From CAYVQU01 sp964453155 (GTDB lineage: Bacteria; Chloroflexota; Anaerolineae; Anaerolineales; UBA11858): 32,830 nt of DNA. Location: positions 1 through 32,830 of the forward strand of contig CAYVQU010000045.1 of the NCBI GenBank assembly GCA_964453155.1, read 5' to 3'. Each line of letters starts with the position of its first letter. Within the stretch, counting starts at the first letter, position 1. The notes beneath the pieces are model-generated. The model was not told the DNA's origin and did not search any database. It saw nothing but the letters and a program-made list of their open reading frames with translations. The translations under genes and the position numbers were made by a program. Positions 7,929 to 16,749 of this stretch are shown here, piece by piece.

Positions 7929-9599
7929 ATGGATTTCAACCGTTATTTCACCAACGCCGAACTTGAATCCACCCTCACTGAATGGGTCGCAGCCTTCCCC
8001 AAGCTGATCGCGATCACTGAAATTGGCAAATCGTATGAAGGCCGCCCGATTCAACTGCTGACCGTTACCAACCAGGAAACCGGCCCAGATACCGACAAAC
8101 CCGCAGTGTGGATCGACGCCAATATCCACGCCACCGAAATTGCTGGTACAACTACCTCGTTGCGGTTAATTTACACCTTACTGACCGGTTATGGCGAGGA
8201 TGTGGACATCACTCGGTTGCTGGACACCAGCACCTACTACATTCTGCCGCGCGTCAACCCAGATGGGGCCGAACTGGCCATGGCTGAAATTCCCCAATAT
8301 GTCCGCTCTGGGGTCCGGCCGTACCCGTATGAAGACAAACAGGCTGGGCTGCACAGTCAGGACGTCGATGAGGATGGCCGCATCCTGACCATGCGGATCA
8401 AAGACCCCAACGGTGATTGGAAAGTCAGCACCTTGGATCCTCGCCTGATGGAAAAACGCGGGGCCGACGAGTATGGGGGTGAATATTACCGCTTGCTCCC
8501 CGAGGGCTATCTGGAAGATTACGACGGTTATCAGATTTCGGTTGCCAAACCCCACCAGGGCCTCGATTTCAACCGGAACTTTCCGGTCTCATGGCGACCC
8601 GAAAATGAACAACGCGGGGCAGGGCCATACCCGACTTCGGAGATTGAAATCAAAGCGATGGTCGATTTCATTGTAGACCACCCCAACATCAACGCGGGGA
8701 TTACTTATCACACCTTTAGTGGTGCTATCCTGCGACCGCCCAGCACCCACTCGGATGATGAGTTGGATGCCGACGATTTATGGGTTTACAAAGCCATTGG
8801 AAAGCGCGGTACCAAACTGGTTGGCTACCCCAACATTAGCGTCTATCACGATTTCCGCTACCACCCCAAGCAAGTTATATCGGGAGGTTTTGATGACTGG
8901 ATGTATTCTTACCGCGGTATTTACGCTTTCACCGTTGAACAATGGGACATCGTCGCCAAAGCCGGGATTAAAGACCGCAAATTTATTGAGTGGCTACGAG
9001 ATCACCCCCATGAAGAAGATGTCAAGATTTTAGAATGGGCTGACGAGAATGCCGGTGAGGACTATTACGTCGAGTGGTATGTGTATGATCATCCCCAATT
9101 GGGCAAAATCGAACTCGGTGGTTGGAATATGATGTATACCTGGCGCAACCCACCGCACCATTTTATGGGTGAAGAATCCGAGCGAAATGTTCCCTTTGCC
9201 CTCGCTTTGGGACACATGTTGCCGCATTTGGAAATCAAAACCCTGGATGTGAACCAGATTGGCGCTGATACCTACACGGTCAACCTGGTGGTTGATAACA
9301 GTGGGTTTTTCCCAACCTTTACCAGCAATTCTGGAAAACAACGCGGGGTCGCGCGTCCCGTACGCGTTGAAATTGAGGCCCCTCAGGACGTTGAATTCTT
9401 AAATAGTCGAGATAAAGTTGAATTAGGCCATCTAGAGGGTCGCAGCAATAAAATTGGCGCCATCTTCATTGTGGCCTCACCCACCGACAATCGGGGCCGC
9501 CTGGAATGGACAGTCCGGGCCCCGGCCGGAACGAAGCTTATGTTGAATATTCTTAGCGATCGAGCCGGATCAATCTACACAGAAATTGAGTTGAAATAA
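7929..9599 (+). CDS. M14 family zinc carboxypeptidase
   Basis: Zinc metallopeptidase of 556 residues that would remove C-terminal residues or cleave modified peptides. The HxxE zinc motif is H67-A-T-E70 in DANIHATEIAG. The substrate-binding PRVNPDG and DFNRNFP motifs follow, the third zinc ligand is H261 in TYHTFSG, and the catalytic glutamate is E337 in FTVEQWD. The last 130 or so residues look beta-rich (VNLVVDNSGFFPTF onwards) and probably form an accessory sandwich domain. No signal peptide is visible, so it is either cytoplasmic or exported in an unrecognised way. The start ATG follows AAGGAGAC. It is transcribed alone: a candidate promoter lies upstream and a strong terminator follows. 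Confidence 0.92.
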   Translation: MDFNRYFTNAELESTLTEWVAAFPKLIAITEIGKSYEGRPIQLLTVTNQETGPDTDKPAVWIDANIHATEIAGTTTSLRLIYTLLTGYGEDVDITRLLDTSTYYILPRVNPDGAELAMAEIPQYVRSGVRPYPYEDKQAGLHSQDVDEDGRILTMRIKDPNGDWKVSTLDPRLMEKRGADEYGGEYYRLLPEGYLEDYDGYQISVAKPHQGLDFNRNFPVSWRPENEQRGAGPYPTSEIEIKAMVDFIVDHPNINAGITYHTFSGAILRPPSTHSDDELDADDLWVYKAIGKRGTKLVGYPNISVYHDFRYHPKQVISGGFDDWMYSYRGIYAFTVEQWDIVAKAGIKDRKFIEWLRDHPHEEDVKILEWADENAGEDYYVEWYVYDHPQLGKIELGGWNMMYTWRNPPHHFMGEESERNVPFALALGHMLPHLEIKTLDVNQIGADTYTVNLVVDNSGFFPTFTSNSGKQRGVARPVRVEIEAPQDVEFLNSRDKVELGHLEGRSNKIGAIFIVASPTDNRGRLEWTVRAPAGTKLMLNILSDRAGSIYTEIELK

Positions 9600-9610
9600 C
9601 CTAACAGAAT

Positions 9611-9651
9611 AAAAAAATCCCCGGAAATTTGATATTTCCGGGGATTTTTTT
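9611..9651. terminator. Bidirectional rho-independent terminator after the M14 peptidase
   Basis: A perfect 18-bp inverted repeat (9611-9628 with 9634-9651) and a 5-base loop, with seven A on the left and seven T on the right. It lies 11 bases after the peptidase stop codon. Confidence 0.9.
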
Positions 9652-9994
9652 GTTAATCCATACTGGGGGACTACATCAAACCCCTCTCTGGAGGGATCAC
9701 AATTTCCACTGTGTTTAATACAATCTGGGCGTGTCTATTTACAAACTCAACTTGTACAGACACCCTTATTCCCCATACCCGGCCCCTTTCATCCCCTGGC
9801 AACGGAAGAACGGGGGTTTGGGTTTGTGAGTAAAGGTCCTTTGCCGATAGTCAGTCCGCTAATTGCCGCGTAACTGACATTTTTTCGTTTCTGTGCCAAT
9901 TTTGGAAGGAGGTGATGCTCAAACTACAGATATCCAAATAACGTCCCCCCCCGAATGTCAAATACTAAACAAATTTCTTGGAGGATAAAGACAA
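9652..9994 (+). promoter_or_regulatory. Leader region of the substrate-binding lipoprotein gene
   Basis: This roughly 340-base gap holds no credible gene. It contains an imperfect stem-loop at 9731-9763 (GTGTCT with AGACAC outside, TACAA with TTGTA inside). It also holds an 11-base perfect match to the extended Shine-Dalgarno sequence, AAGGAGGTGAT, at 9906-9916, followed by a tiny 8-codon frame at 9915-9941. A run of eight C follows near 9950. The true ribosome site of the next gene is GGAGG just upstream of its ATG at 9995. No convincing -35/-10 pair was found; TACAAT at 9719-9724 is a weak -10. A long leader suggests post-transcriptional control, but no known riboswitch class was recognised. 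Confidence 0.4.
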
Positions 9995-12613
9995 ATGTCT
10001 AAAAAACTGATCCTAGTGCTCGGTTTACTCACCATCATCAGCATGGCTGTGGTCGCCTGTCAGCCTGCTCCTGTCGCCGAGCCTGAGACTATCACCGTCG
10101 TCGAGACCGTGGTTGTCGAAAAAGAAGGAGAGACAGTCGTCGAGACCGTTGAGGTCGAAAAAGTTGTCGAAGTCGAGAAAATCGTCGAAGTCGAAAAAGA
10201 ACCAGAACCCGTCGATCGCATGGGTGGTTGGCTTGATACCGTCATTTTCGTTGAAGAGCCCGAGACCGATGCCGCCATTTCCCGCCTGGAAGCCGGTGAC
10301 ATCGATGTCTACGCCTACAACATCTCCGAGCCCGATCCTGCCCAGCGCATTTTCGACTCTGAAATTCTGGCGTACCAGGTTGCCTATGGTAACTACAATG
10401 ACCTGCGCTTCATGCCCTCCGCAGGACCGGAGTTCAGCGATGGCCGCCTCAACCCATTCTTCTCGGACAAAATCCGTGAAGCCATGAACTGGTTGGTCGA
10501 CCGGGCCTATATTGCCGATGAAATCACCGGCGGTCTGGCTGTGCCCCGCTTCGTTCCCATCAACTACGCTTCGAAAGATGCCGCCGTTTTGGCCGACACC
10601 ATCGCCGCCATTTCGCTCAAATACGCCCACAATCCGGACAAGGCCGTGGAAATAATTACTGCCGAAATGGAAGCCCTGGGTGCCGAGATGGTCGCTGGCA
10701 AATGGCAGTACAATGGCGAACCCGTGGTCCTCATCGGTCTGATCCGGGTTGAGGATGAGCGCCTTGAGATTGGTGACTACGTCTCTAACCTGCTCGAGGA
10801 TATTGGCTTTGAAATCCAGCGGGATTACAAAACCTCCGCTGAGGCTTCCCCCTGCTGGCTCCGTGGTGATCCAGAAGAAGGTTGTGCCCACTTCTACACC
10901 GGTGGTTGGGTTTCCACCCAAATCAGCCGTGATGCGGCCACCAATTTCAGCTTCTTCTACACCCCCGATGGTCTGCCCTTCCCGCCATGGCAAGCCTACA
11001 GCCCTTCGGATGAATTCTATGAGGTTTCCTCACGCCTGAATAACAGCGATTTTGCCACCATGGATGAACGCGCTGAACTGATGGCCCGCGCCGCCGACCT
11101 GGCTCTGGTCGACTCCCAGGCCATCTGGCTGAAGGACGACACCGGCGTGGCTCCCCACGCTGCCAATGTTTCTTTGGCTTCCGACCTTTCTGGTTCGATC
11201 TACGGTTCCCGGCTGTGGTCCCAGACCATCCGCTTCACCGACCAAGTTGGTGGCTCGATGACCATCGCGATGCCCAGCATTATGACCGAGCCCTGGAACC
11301 CGATTGCGGGTACCAACTGGGTTTACGACATGATGCCGATGCGCGGCGTACAATCAGCCGCCGTGGTTCCCGATCCCTTCACCGGCTTGTTCCTGCCCCA
11401 ACGCCTGGAAAGTGCCGAAGTTTACGTTCAAACCGGTTTGCCGGTTGAGCAGAACCTCGAATGGGCTGCGCTGGAATTCGTCGATGAGATTGCCGTTCCC
11501 GAAGACGCTTGGTCCGACTGGAATGCTGAAACCCAAACCTTCATCACCGCCGCCGAACGCTTCCCTGAGGGCGCGACCGCCCTCTCCAAGGTTGTGATGA
11601 GCTATGAGGCCGATTACTTCGACAAGGTCAAATGGCACGATGGCAGCCCCGTCACCATCGCCGACCATGTGATGTATATGATCATGTGGTTCGATGTCGC
11701 CAAAGAAGCCAGCCCGATCTACGACGCCGCGCAGGTCCCCAACATGGATACCTTCATGAGCGCCTTCAAAGGTTGGAAGATCGCCTCTGAGAACCCGCTG
11801 GTCGTTGAGTTTTATACCGACGCTTACCAGTTAGATGCCGAAAACAATGTCACCAACCTGCGCGCCGCCAGTCCTGCCAACTATGCCAATCGCGGCTTTG
11901 AAGCTGGCTGGCATGGAATTGTCCCCGGCTGGTTGGTGGAAGCCAATGGCGAAGCCGCTTTCTCCGCCGACAAGGCTGAAGAACTGGGCGTGGAATGGAT
12001 GAGCTACCTGGCCGGTCCGTCGATTGACCTGCTGAAGGCCCAGTTGGATGCCGCCCAGGCTGAGAATCTGATCCCTTACGAACCGACCCTCGGTCAGTAC
12101 ATCACTGTCGAAGAGGCTGAAGCCCGGTATACCAACTTGCAAGAGTGGGTCCGCCGTTATGGTCACTTCTGGGTCAATACCGGTCCGTACTTCGTTCAAA
12201 AAGCTTTCCCGGTTGAGGGCACCCTCATTCTGCAACACAACCCCGAATACGCTGACCCGGCCAACAAATGGGACCGCTTCTCTTCCGCCCCGATCCCTGA
12301 AGTTCTGCTGGACGGGACCGACCGAGTCACCATCGGTGAAGAGGCCGTTTACGATGTCTTTGTTGATCTCGCCGGCGAACCCTACCCCGTGGATGACATT
12401 TCCATGGTTCGTTACCTGGTCTTCGACGCTACTGGTGAACTCGTTGAGGTTGGCGATGCTGATGCCGATTCCGATGGTTACTGGACCATCACCCTCACCG
12501 GCGATATTACCGGTGAACTGGCTGAAGGTTCCAACCAACTAGCTGTGATCGTCGTTTCAAAACGCGCCCTCGTGCCCGTTCGCGACACGATCCAATTTGT
12601 AACCAGCCCCTAG
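9995..12613 (+). CDS. Large ABC-type solute-binding lipoprotein, SBP_bac_5-like with permuted halves
   Basis: Extracytoplasmic peptide/nickel-type binding protein of 872 residues, longer than the usual 500-600. A lipoprotein signal ends at VVAC with C22. A Glu/Val-rich repeat linker (residues about 30-72) follows, a style common in Chloroflexota. Residues about 73-410 resemble the second half of the fold: DTVIFVEEPETDAAISRLEAGDIDV in outline, then SDKIREAMNWLVDR near 155. Residues about 418-770 resemble the first half: a TEPWNPIAG-type start, VKWHDGSPVTIADHV near 545 and NTGPYFV near 725. The halves thus appear in swapped order. A beta-sandwich-like tail (about 775-872) ends the protein. No permease or ATPase gene is adjacent. 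The codon choice is strongly biased to GCC, ACC and CTG, suggesting high expression. The start follows GGAGG. Confidence 0.88.
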   Translation: MSKKLILVLGLLTIISMAVVACQPAPVAEPETITVVETVVVEKEGETVVETVEVEKVVEVEKIVEVEKEPEPVDRMGGWLDTVIFVEEPETDAAISRLEAGDIDVYAYNISEPDPAQRIFDSEILAYQVAYGNYNDLRFMPSAGPEFSDGRLNPFFSDKIREAMNWLVDRAYIADEITGGLAVPRFVPINYASKDAAVLADTIAAISLKYAHNPDKAVEIITAEMEALGAEMVAGKWQYNGEPVVLIGLIRVEDERLEIGDYVSNLLEDIGFEIQRDYKTSAEASPCWLRGDPEEGCAHFYTGGWVSTQISRDAATNFSFFYTPDGLPFPPWQAYSPSDEFYEVSSRLNNSDFATMDERAELMARAADLALVDSQAIWLKDDTGVAPHAANVSLASDLSGSIYGSRLWSQTIRFTDQVGGSMTIAMPSIMTEPWNPIAGTNWVYDMMPMRGVQSAAVVPDPFTGLFLPQRLESAEVYVQTGLPVEQNLEWAALEFVDEIAVPEDAWSDWNAETQTFITAAERFPEGATALSKVVMSYEADYFDKVKWHDGSPVTIADHVMYMIMWFDVAKEASPIYDAAQVPNMDTFMSAFKGWKIASENPLVVEFYTDAYQLDAENNVTNLRAASPANYANRGFEAGWHGIVPGWLVEANGEAAFSADKAEELGVEWMSYLAGPSIDLLKAQLDAAQAENLIPYEPTLGQYITVEEAEARYTNLQEWVRRYGHFWVNTGPYFVQKAFPVEGTLILQHNPEYADPANKWDRFSSAPIPEVLLDGTDRVTIGEEAVYDVFVDLAGEPYPVDDISMVRYLVFDATGELVEVGDADADSDGYWTITLTGDITGELAEGSNQLAVIVVSKRALVPVRDTIQFVTSP

Positions 12614-12633
12614 TTTCGACCAGAGGTTGTTTT

Positions 12634-12666
12634 ACCGGAGAGGTGTAATCCACCTCTCCGGTTTTG
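12634..12666 (+). terminator. Rho-independent terminator after the binding-protein gene
   Basis: A perfect 12-bp GC-rich stem (12634-12645 with 12651-12662) and a 5-base loop, followed by a short T-rich tail. It starts 21 bases after the stop codon and separates the lipoprotein from the sensor kinase gene. Confidence 0.82.
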
Positions 12667-12786
12667 TGATTCTTAGGGTTGCTGGTTGCGTTACATGAGT
12701 TATCCAAAATCGTCACAAAATTGAACTACTATGACGAGTTACTTGTATTAGAATTGGCCGATTTGTGATCTCGAGGCCCAGGCTTA

Positions 12787-15700
12787 ATGACTTTGAACTT
12801 TCTACAACAACCCATTTTCAAGACGAGGCAGCATTGGACGCAGATGAACGCGGATAAACGCGGATTTTGGCGACTCATATGTAAATTGCGGGGTTTTTGC
12901 GCGTGGGGAAAACTCGGGGCGGCCATCATTTTGGGAATGGTGCTCATCGCTTTCAATTCTAGTCCTGTTTTTAGTGACGCTGGCTCTGCTCAGCAGAACG
13001 AGCACCAACCGGTTAAATTCGAAGCCTTCACCACCACTGAAGGGCTATCCAATGATCGGGTCCACGCCGTCCTGCAAGATCGGACTGGATTTCTATGGAT
13101 CGGCACCGAAGCTGGGCTAAATCGGTATGATGGCTATAATTTCCAGGTATTTCTGCCCCAAAACAGCAATGGTTTGAGTGCTGGTTGGATTACGGCCCTG
13201 GCCGAAGATGATGATGGGAATATATGGATTGGAACTGAAAATGGCGGGTTAAATCGTTACGATCCAGAAACCGGGCATTTCACTCATTTCAAGCATAATC
13301 CGGCCGTCCCCCAAAGTCTGGCTGCGGACCGGGTGACGGCGATATTTATTGCCTCGGATAACACCCTGTGGATCGGAACCAGCCAGGGTTTAGATCGTTT
13401 TGATCCGTGGGCCGAAAACTTCGAACATCACCAACACAACCCCGATAATCCTAACAGTCTGCCAGCAAACCATATCAATGCGCTGACCGCCGACCAGACC
13501 GGGAATTTATGGGTAGGTACCACCAATGGGTTGAGCAAAATTGACCCAGAAAAGGGAGTCATCGCGACCTATCAACACGATCCCAATATATCAGGAACCC
13601 CAGCCAGCAATGCCATCAATGCCCTGTTTATCGACAAATTTAAAACCCTGTGGATTGGCACCGACGCGGGCCTGGATCGCTTAGAACTTGGTACCCAGAG
13701 CTTCACCCATTTTGGGTTTAATATCCATAATCCAATTGGGATCAGTCACCCGGTAATCAATACAATCTTCGAAGATTCGCAGGGGGTTTTGTGGGTAGGA
13801 ACACATTATGGGCTCAATCAATTTGATCGCCAAACTACGACGTTTCAACAACATCTCCCCCAAGCGCTCGAATTCGAGAGTATCAGCCATTCTAAAATCG
13901 CGGTCACTTACGAAGACCGCGAGGGCCTGCTCTGGATTGGAACTGTGGGTGGCGGGCTCAACAAATTAGATCGGGGCCGAACCAAATTCACTCATTTTTG
14001 GCACGAGCAATTTGATGCGAACAGCTTGAGCCACAACAACGTCAATCAGATCACCGGAGATCAATTCGGAAATCTGTGGATCGCTACCGGCGGGGGCGGC
14101 CTAAATTACTACAACCCGCATAGCCCAGCTTTTGAAATCTATCGCAATGAACAATTTAACACCCACAGTCTCTCCAGTGATGAAGTCCACGCCGTGTTCA
14201 TTGGTTCAGACCAAAAAATTTGGGTGGGTACCGAGGTTGGCATGGACCGCCTCCACCCCCAATCCCGCCAATTCCAGCGATATAGACACAATCCATATAA
14301 TCCAGAAACTTTGGGTGGGATACCGGTTTATTGGATTACCGCCGACCAAAATGGGATTCTATGGATTGGGCATGGCCGCGGTTTCGATCAATTCAACCCC
14401 AAAACCGAAGAATTCACCCATTTTTTTCCCAGCCTGGCTAACCCAAACAGCCTCAGTGGGCCGGATGTCGTCACAATGCAAACAGACACCACCGGAATTA
14501 TGTGGATTGGCACCCTCCTGCATGGTCTGAACCGCTTTGATCCTGAGACCCAAACTTTTGAACACTACCGCCACGACCCAGTTGATCCGACCTCGATTAG
14601 CAGCGACATGGTTTTGAGCTTATATACCGAACCATCTGGGGTAGTATGGGTGGGCACCAGCAACGGTCTTAATCGCTTCGACCCTAATCTAGAAACGTTC
14701 GAACTCGCGTTCGGAAAAGAAATCGCCGCGGGCAATTTGATTTATGGCATTGTTCCCGATGAAACCGGGAATTTGTGGTTGAGCACGAATAATGGTGTGC
14801 TGCGTTATGATCCGGCTGAGGGCGATTGCACCTTGTTCGACGAGAGGGACGGACTGCAGGGGAAAGCGTTCAATCTCAATGCTCATGGGCGGACTATCTC
14901 TGGAAAAATCATGTTTGGGGGGACGAATGGATTCAACTTATTTGATCCGAAATCAATCCGGGTCAATCCAATTCCTCCCCAGATCGTGTTTACTCAAATT
15001 TCAGTTGGCAGTGAAGACCATTTCGCTAGCGGAAACCGCAATCCGATAGAAATTAATCTCCGCTGGCCAAACAACCATTTTGAATTTGAATTCTCGGCCC
15101 TTAGTTTTGCTGAACCCGAAGAAAATCAATACGCGTATAAATTACACGGATTTGATGATGATTGGAACCAAATAGGGACGCGGCGGTTTGGGCAATATAC
15201 CAATTTACCGGGCGGAACCTATCAGCTCCAAATTATCGGTTCCAATAACGAAGGCGTCTGGAATGAAGAAGGGGCGACTTTAAAAGTTGTGGTGATTCCT
15301 CCTTTATGGGAAACAAATTGGTTTCGAGGTTTAGCAAGCACGCTCTTGATTCTGGCTGTTATTGGCGGCCTTCACTTGCGAACGGCTCAAATCCGAGCCC
15401 AAAAACGGGAACTAGAAGAAATTATCACGGCCCGGACGAAAGAAATCGAGGCCCTTTTCGAGCAAACCAAAGACCTGGCGATCCTAGAAGAGCGAAACCG
15501 CCTGGCGCGCGATTTACACGACAGCGCCAAGCAAAAAGCTTTTGCGGCCTTAGCCCAATTAGGAACGGCGCGCGCCATTTTCCAACGCAGCCCCAAGAAA
15601 TCTCGCAATCATCTCGATGAAGCCGAAAATCTGGTTCAAGAAGTTTTACAGGAACTCAATTTCCTGATCCAGGAGTTGTATCCCATCGCACTGAAAGAGA

Positions 15701-16077
15701 AGGGGCTGATCACTGTTATGCAAGAATATGCGTTCGAATGGGAAAACCAAACCGAGATTCCAATCTCATTGAGCATCCCCGTGAGGGTCGACTTAACGCT
15801 GCAAACCCAACAGGCACTTTACCGTATTTACCAGGAGGCCCTGGCAAATGTGGCCCGTCACAGCCAGGCCAATCGCGTCGAAATTGCGATGGATAAGCAC
15901 AATGGGTACCTCAAGTTATCCATCCACGATAATGGTTGTGGGTTTGATATCCGGCACAAACCATCAGGGGTAGGGCTGCGCTCAATGGAAGAACGGGCTC
16001 ACTTGGTATCGGGGAACCTGGCACTCAAAAGCACCCCCGACTGCGGCACAACAATAGAAGTAAAAGTACCTTTATAG
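12787..16077 (+). CDS. Two-component sensor histidine kinase with 14-repeat Reg_prop beta-propeller sensor
   Basis: Membrane histidine kinase of up to 1096 residues. A hydrophobic signal/anchor segment lies near residues 48-66. Then come about 14 Reg_prop repeats, each with a WIGT..GLNRFD-like core, enough for two seven-bladed propellers outside the membrane. A Y_Y_Y domain (YAYKLHGFDDDWNQIG) follows, a membrane helix near 847-862 and a short coiled coil. A HisKA_3 dimerisation domain has the phospho-acceptor H911 in LARDLHD. The HATPase shows an N-box (EALANVARHS), G1 (DNGCGFD) and G2 (GVGLRSMEERA). The response regulator follows after 21 bases. The start is uncertain: ATG 12787 has no Shine-Dalgarno, and the first residues are encoded by a dispersed repeat (12838-12867), so the native start may lie further in. 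Confidence 0.9.
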   Translation: MTLNFLQQPIFKTRQHWTQMNADKRGFWRLICKLRGFCAWGKLGAAIILGMVLIAFNSSPVFSDAGSAQQNEHQPVKFEAFTTTEGLSNDRVHAVLQDRTGFLWIGTEAGLNRYDGYNFQVFLPQNSNGLSAGWITALAEDDDGNIWIGTENGGLNRYDPETGHFTHFKHNPAVPQSLAADRVTAIFIASDNTLWIGTSQGLDRFDPWAENFEHHQHNPDNPNSLPANHINALTADQTGNLWVGTTNGLSKIDPEKGVIATYQHDPNISGTPASNAINALFIDKFKTLWIGTDAGLDRLELGTQSFTHFGFNIHNPIGISHPVINTIFEDSQGVLWVGTHYGLNQFDRQTTTFQQHLPQALEFESISHSKIAVTYEDREGLLWIGTVGGGLNKLDRGRTKFTHFWHEQFDANSLSHNNVNQITGDQFGNLWIATGGGGLNYYNPHSPAFEIYRNEQFNTHSLSSDEVHAVFIGSDQKIWVGTEVGMDRLHPQSRQFQRYRHNPYNPETLGGIPVYWITADQNGILWIGHGRGFDQFNPKTEEFTHFFPSLANPNSLSGPDVVTMQTDTTGIMWIGTLLHGLNRFDPETQTFEHYRHDPVDPTSISSDMVLSLYTEPSGVVWVGTSNGLNRFDPNLETFELAFGKEIAAGNLIYGIVPDETGNLWLSTNNGVLRYDPAEGDCTLFDERDGLQGKAFNLNAHGRTISGKIMFGGTNGFNLFDPKSIRVNPIPPQIVFTQISVGSEDHFASGNRNPIEINLRWPNNHFEFEFSALSFAEPEENQYAYKLHGFDDDWNQIGTRRFGQYTNLPGGTYQLQIIGSNNEGVWNEEGATLKVVVIPPLWETNWFRGLASTLLILAVIGGLHLRTAQIRAQKRELEEIITARTKEIEALFEQTKDLAILEERNRLARDLHDSAKQKAFAALAQLGTARAIFQRSPKKSRNHLDEAENLVQEVLQELNFLIQELYPIALKEKGLITVMQEYAFEWENQTEIPISLSIPVRVDLTLQTQQALYRIYQEALANVARHSQANRVEIAMDKHNGYLKLSIHDNGCGFDIRHKPSGVGLRSMEERAHLVSGNLALKSTPDCGTTIEVKVPL
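12838..12867. repeat. Three 10-bp tandem units of the ACGCNGATNA repeat inside the sensor-kinase start
   Basis: The units ACGCAGATGA, ACGCGGATAA and ACGCGGATTT run in tandem and match the units at 2001-2030. Here they are in frame and give residues near TQMNADKRGF, ahead of the hydrophobic signal segment. The inverted end found with the copy near 2.1 kb was not seen here. Confidence 0.7.
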
Positions 16078-16098
16078 AAAAGAACGATAGGAAACCCA

Positions 16099-16749
16099 AT
16101 GACAAACACAATCACTGTACTGATCGTCGATGACCATGAAGTTGTTCGGAATGGGATTCGGGGCTTTTTAGAAACAATCCCTGAATTTTCTGTCATCGGG
16201 GAGGCTGGCTCGGGACCGGCGGCCCTCGACATTGTCCGGGAGCATATCCCCGATGTAGTTTTAATGGACCTGATCATGCCCGGAATGGATGGCGTTGAAA
16301 CCACCCGGCAGCTCAAACAAATCAGCCCGCGCACGCAAGTCGTTGTACTGACGTCCTATCACGAAGATTCCCATATTTTCCCGGCCCTTAAGGCCGGGGC
16401 CACCTCTTACGTCCTCAAAGATTTAAAAATGGAGAAGCTGGCCGAGGCCATTCACAAAGCCCACCGGGGGGAAGTTACCCTCCACCCCCTGGTGGCGACG
16501 CGGGTGCTGCAGAATATTCGCGGAGAAGATGAAGCCCCCAACATCTACACGGATCTCACCGACCGGGAGTTGGATGTTTTACGCCTGATCGCCAAAGGTT
16601 TCAACAACCATCAAATCGCGACCGACCTCGTTATCAGTGAGAACACCGTCAAGGGTCATGTCAGCAATATTCTGAACAAACTTCATCTCGCCGACCGGAC
16701 TCAGGTGGCGGTCTATGCCTGGCAACAAGGGATCGTCAGAAGGGAATAA
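16099..16749 (+). CDS. NarL/FixJ-family DNA-binding response regulator
   Basis: Response regulator of 216 residues. The receiver domain (residues 5-120) has the acidic pair D11-D12, the phosphorylation site D57 in VVLMDLIMPGMDG, a conserved Thr in VVVLTSY and a Lys in VLKD. The LuxR-type helix-turn-helix (about 148-212) reads LTDRELDVLRLIAKGFNNHQIA then SENTVKGHVSNILNKL in outline. It starts 21 bases after the sensor kinase, with AGGAAA upstream of the ATG, so the two form a cognate pair in one operon. Targets are unknown; the adjacent binding lipoprotein is a natural candidate. Its last 14 bases overlap the 3' end of crtB on the other strand. Confidence 0.95.
   Translation: MTNTITVLIVDDHEVVRNGIRGFLETIPEFSVIGEAGSGPAALDIVREHIPDVVLMDLIMPGMDGVETTRQLKQISPRTQVVVLTSYHEDSHIFPALKAGATSYVLKDLKMEKLAEAIHKAHRGEVTLHPLVATRVLQNIRGEDEAPNIYTDLTDRELDVLRLIAKGFNNHQIATDLVISENTVKGHVSNILNKLHLADRTQVAVYAWQQGIVRRE

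Noticed and set aside
9915..9941. Eight-codon frame as a real leader-peptide gene
   Set aside because: The Shine-Dalgarno core is only about two bases from the ATG, too close for normal initiation, and there is no codon run typical of attenuators. Kept only as a finding.
10025..10993. 322-codon open frame antisense to the binding-protein gene
   Set aside because: It is antisense to a well-supported lipoprotein gene, its translation has no family features, and the biased codon use of the sense gene naturally leaves the opposite frame open.
11831..12538. 235-codon antisense frame within the binding-protein gene
   Set aside because: Same reason: a low-complexity shadow frame, with no ribosome site or recognisable motif.
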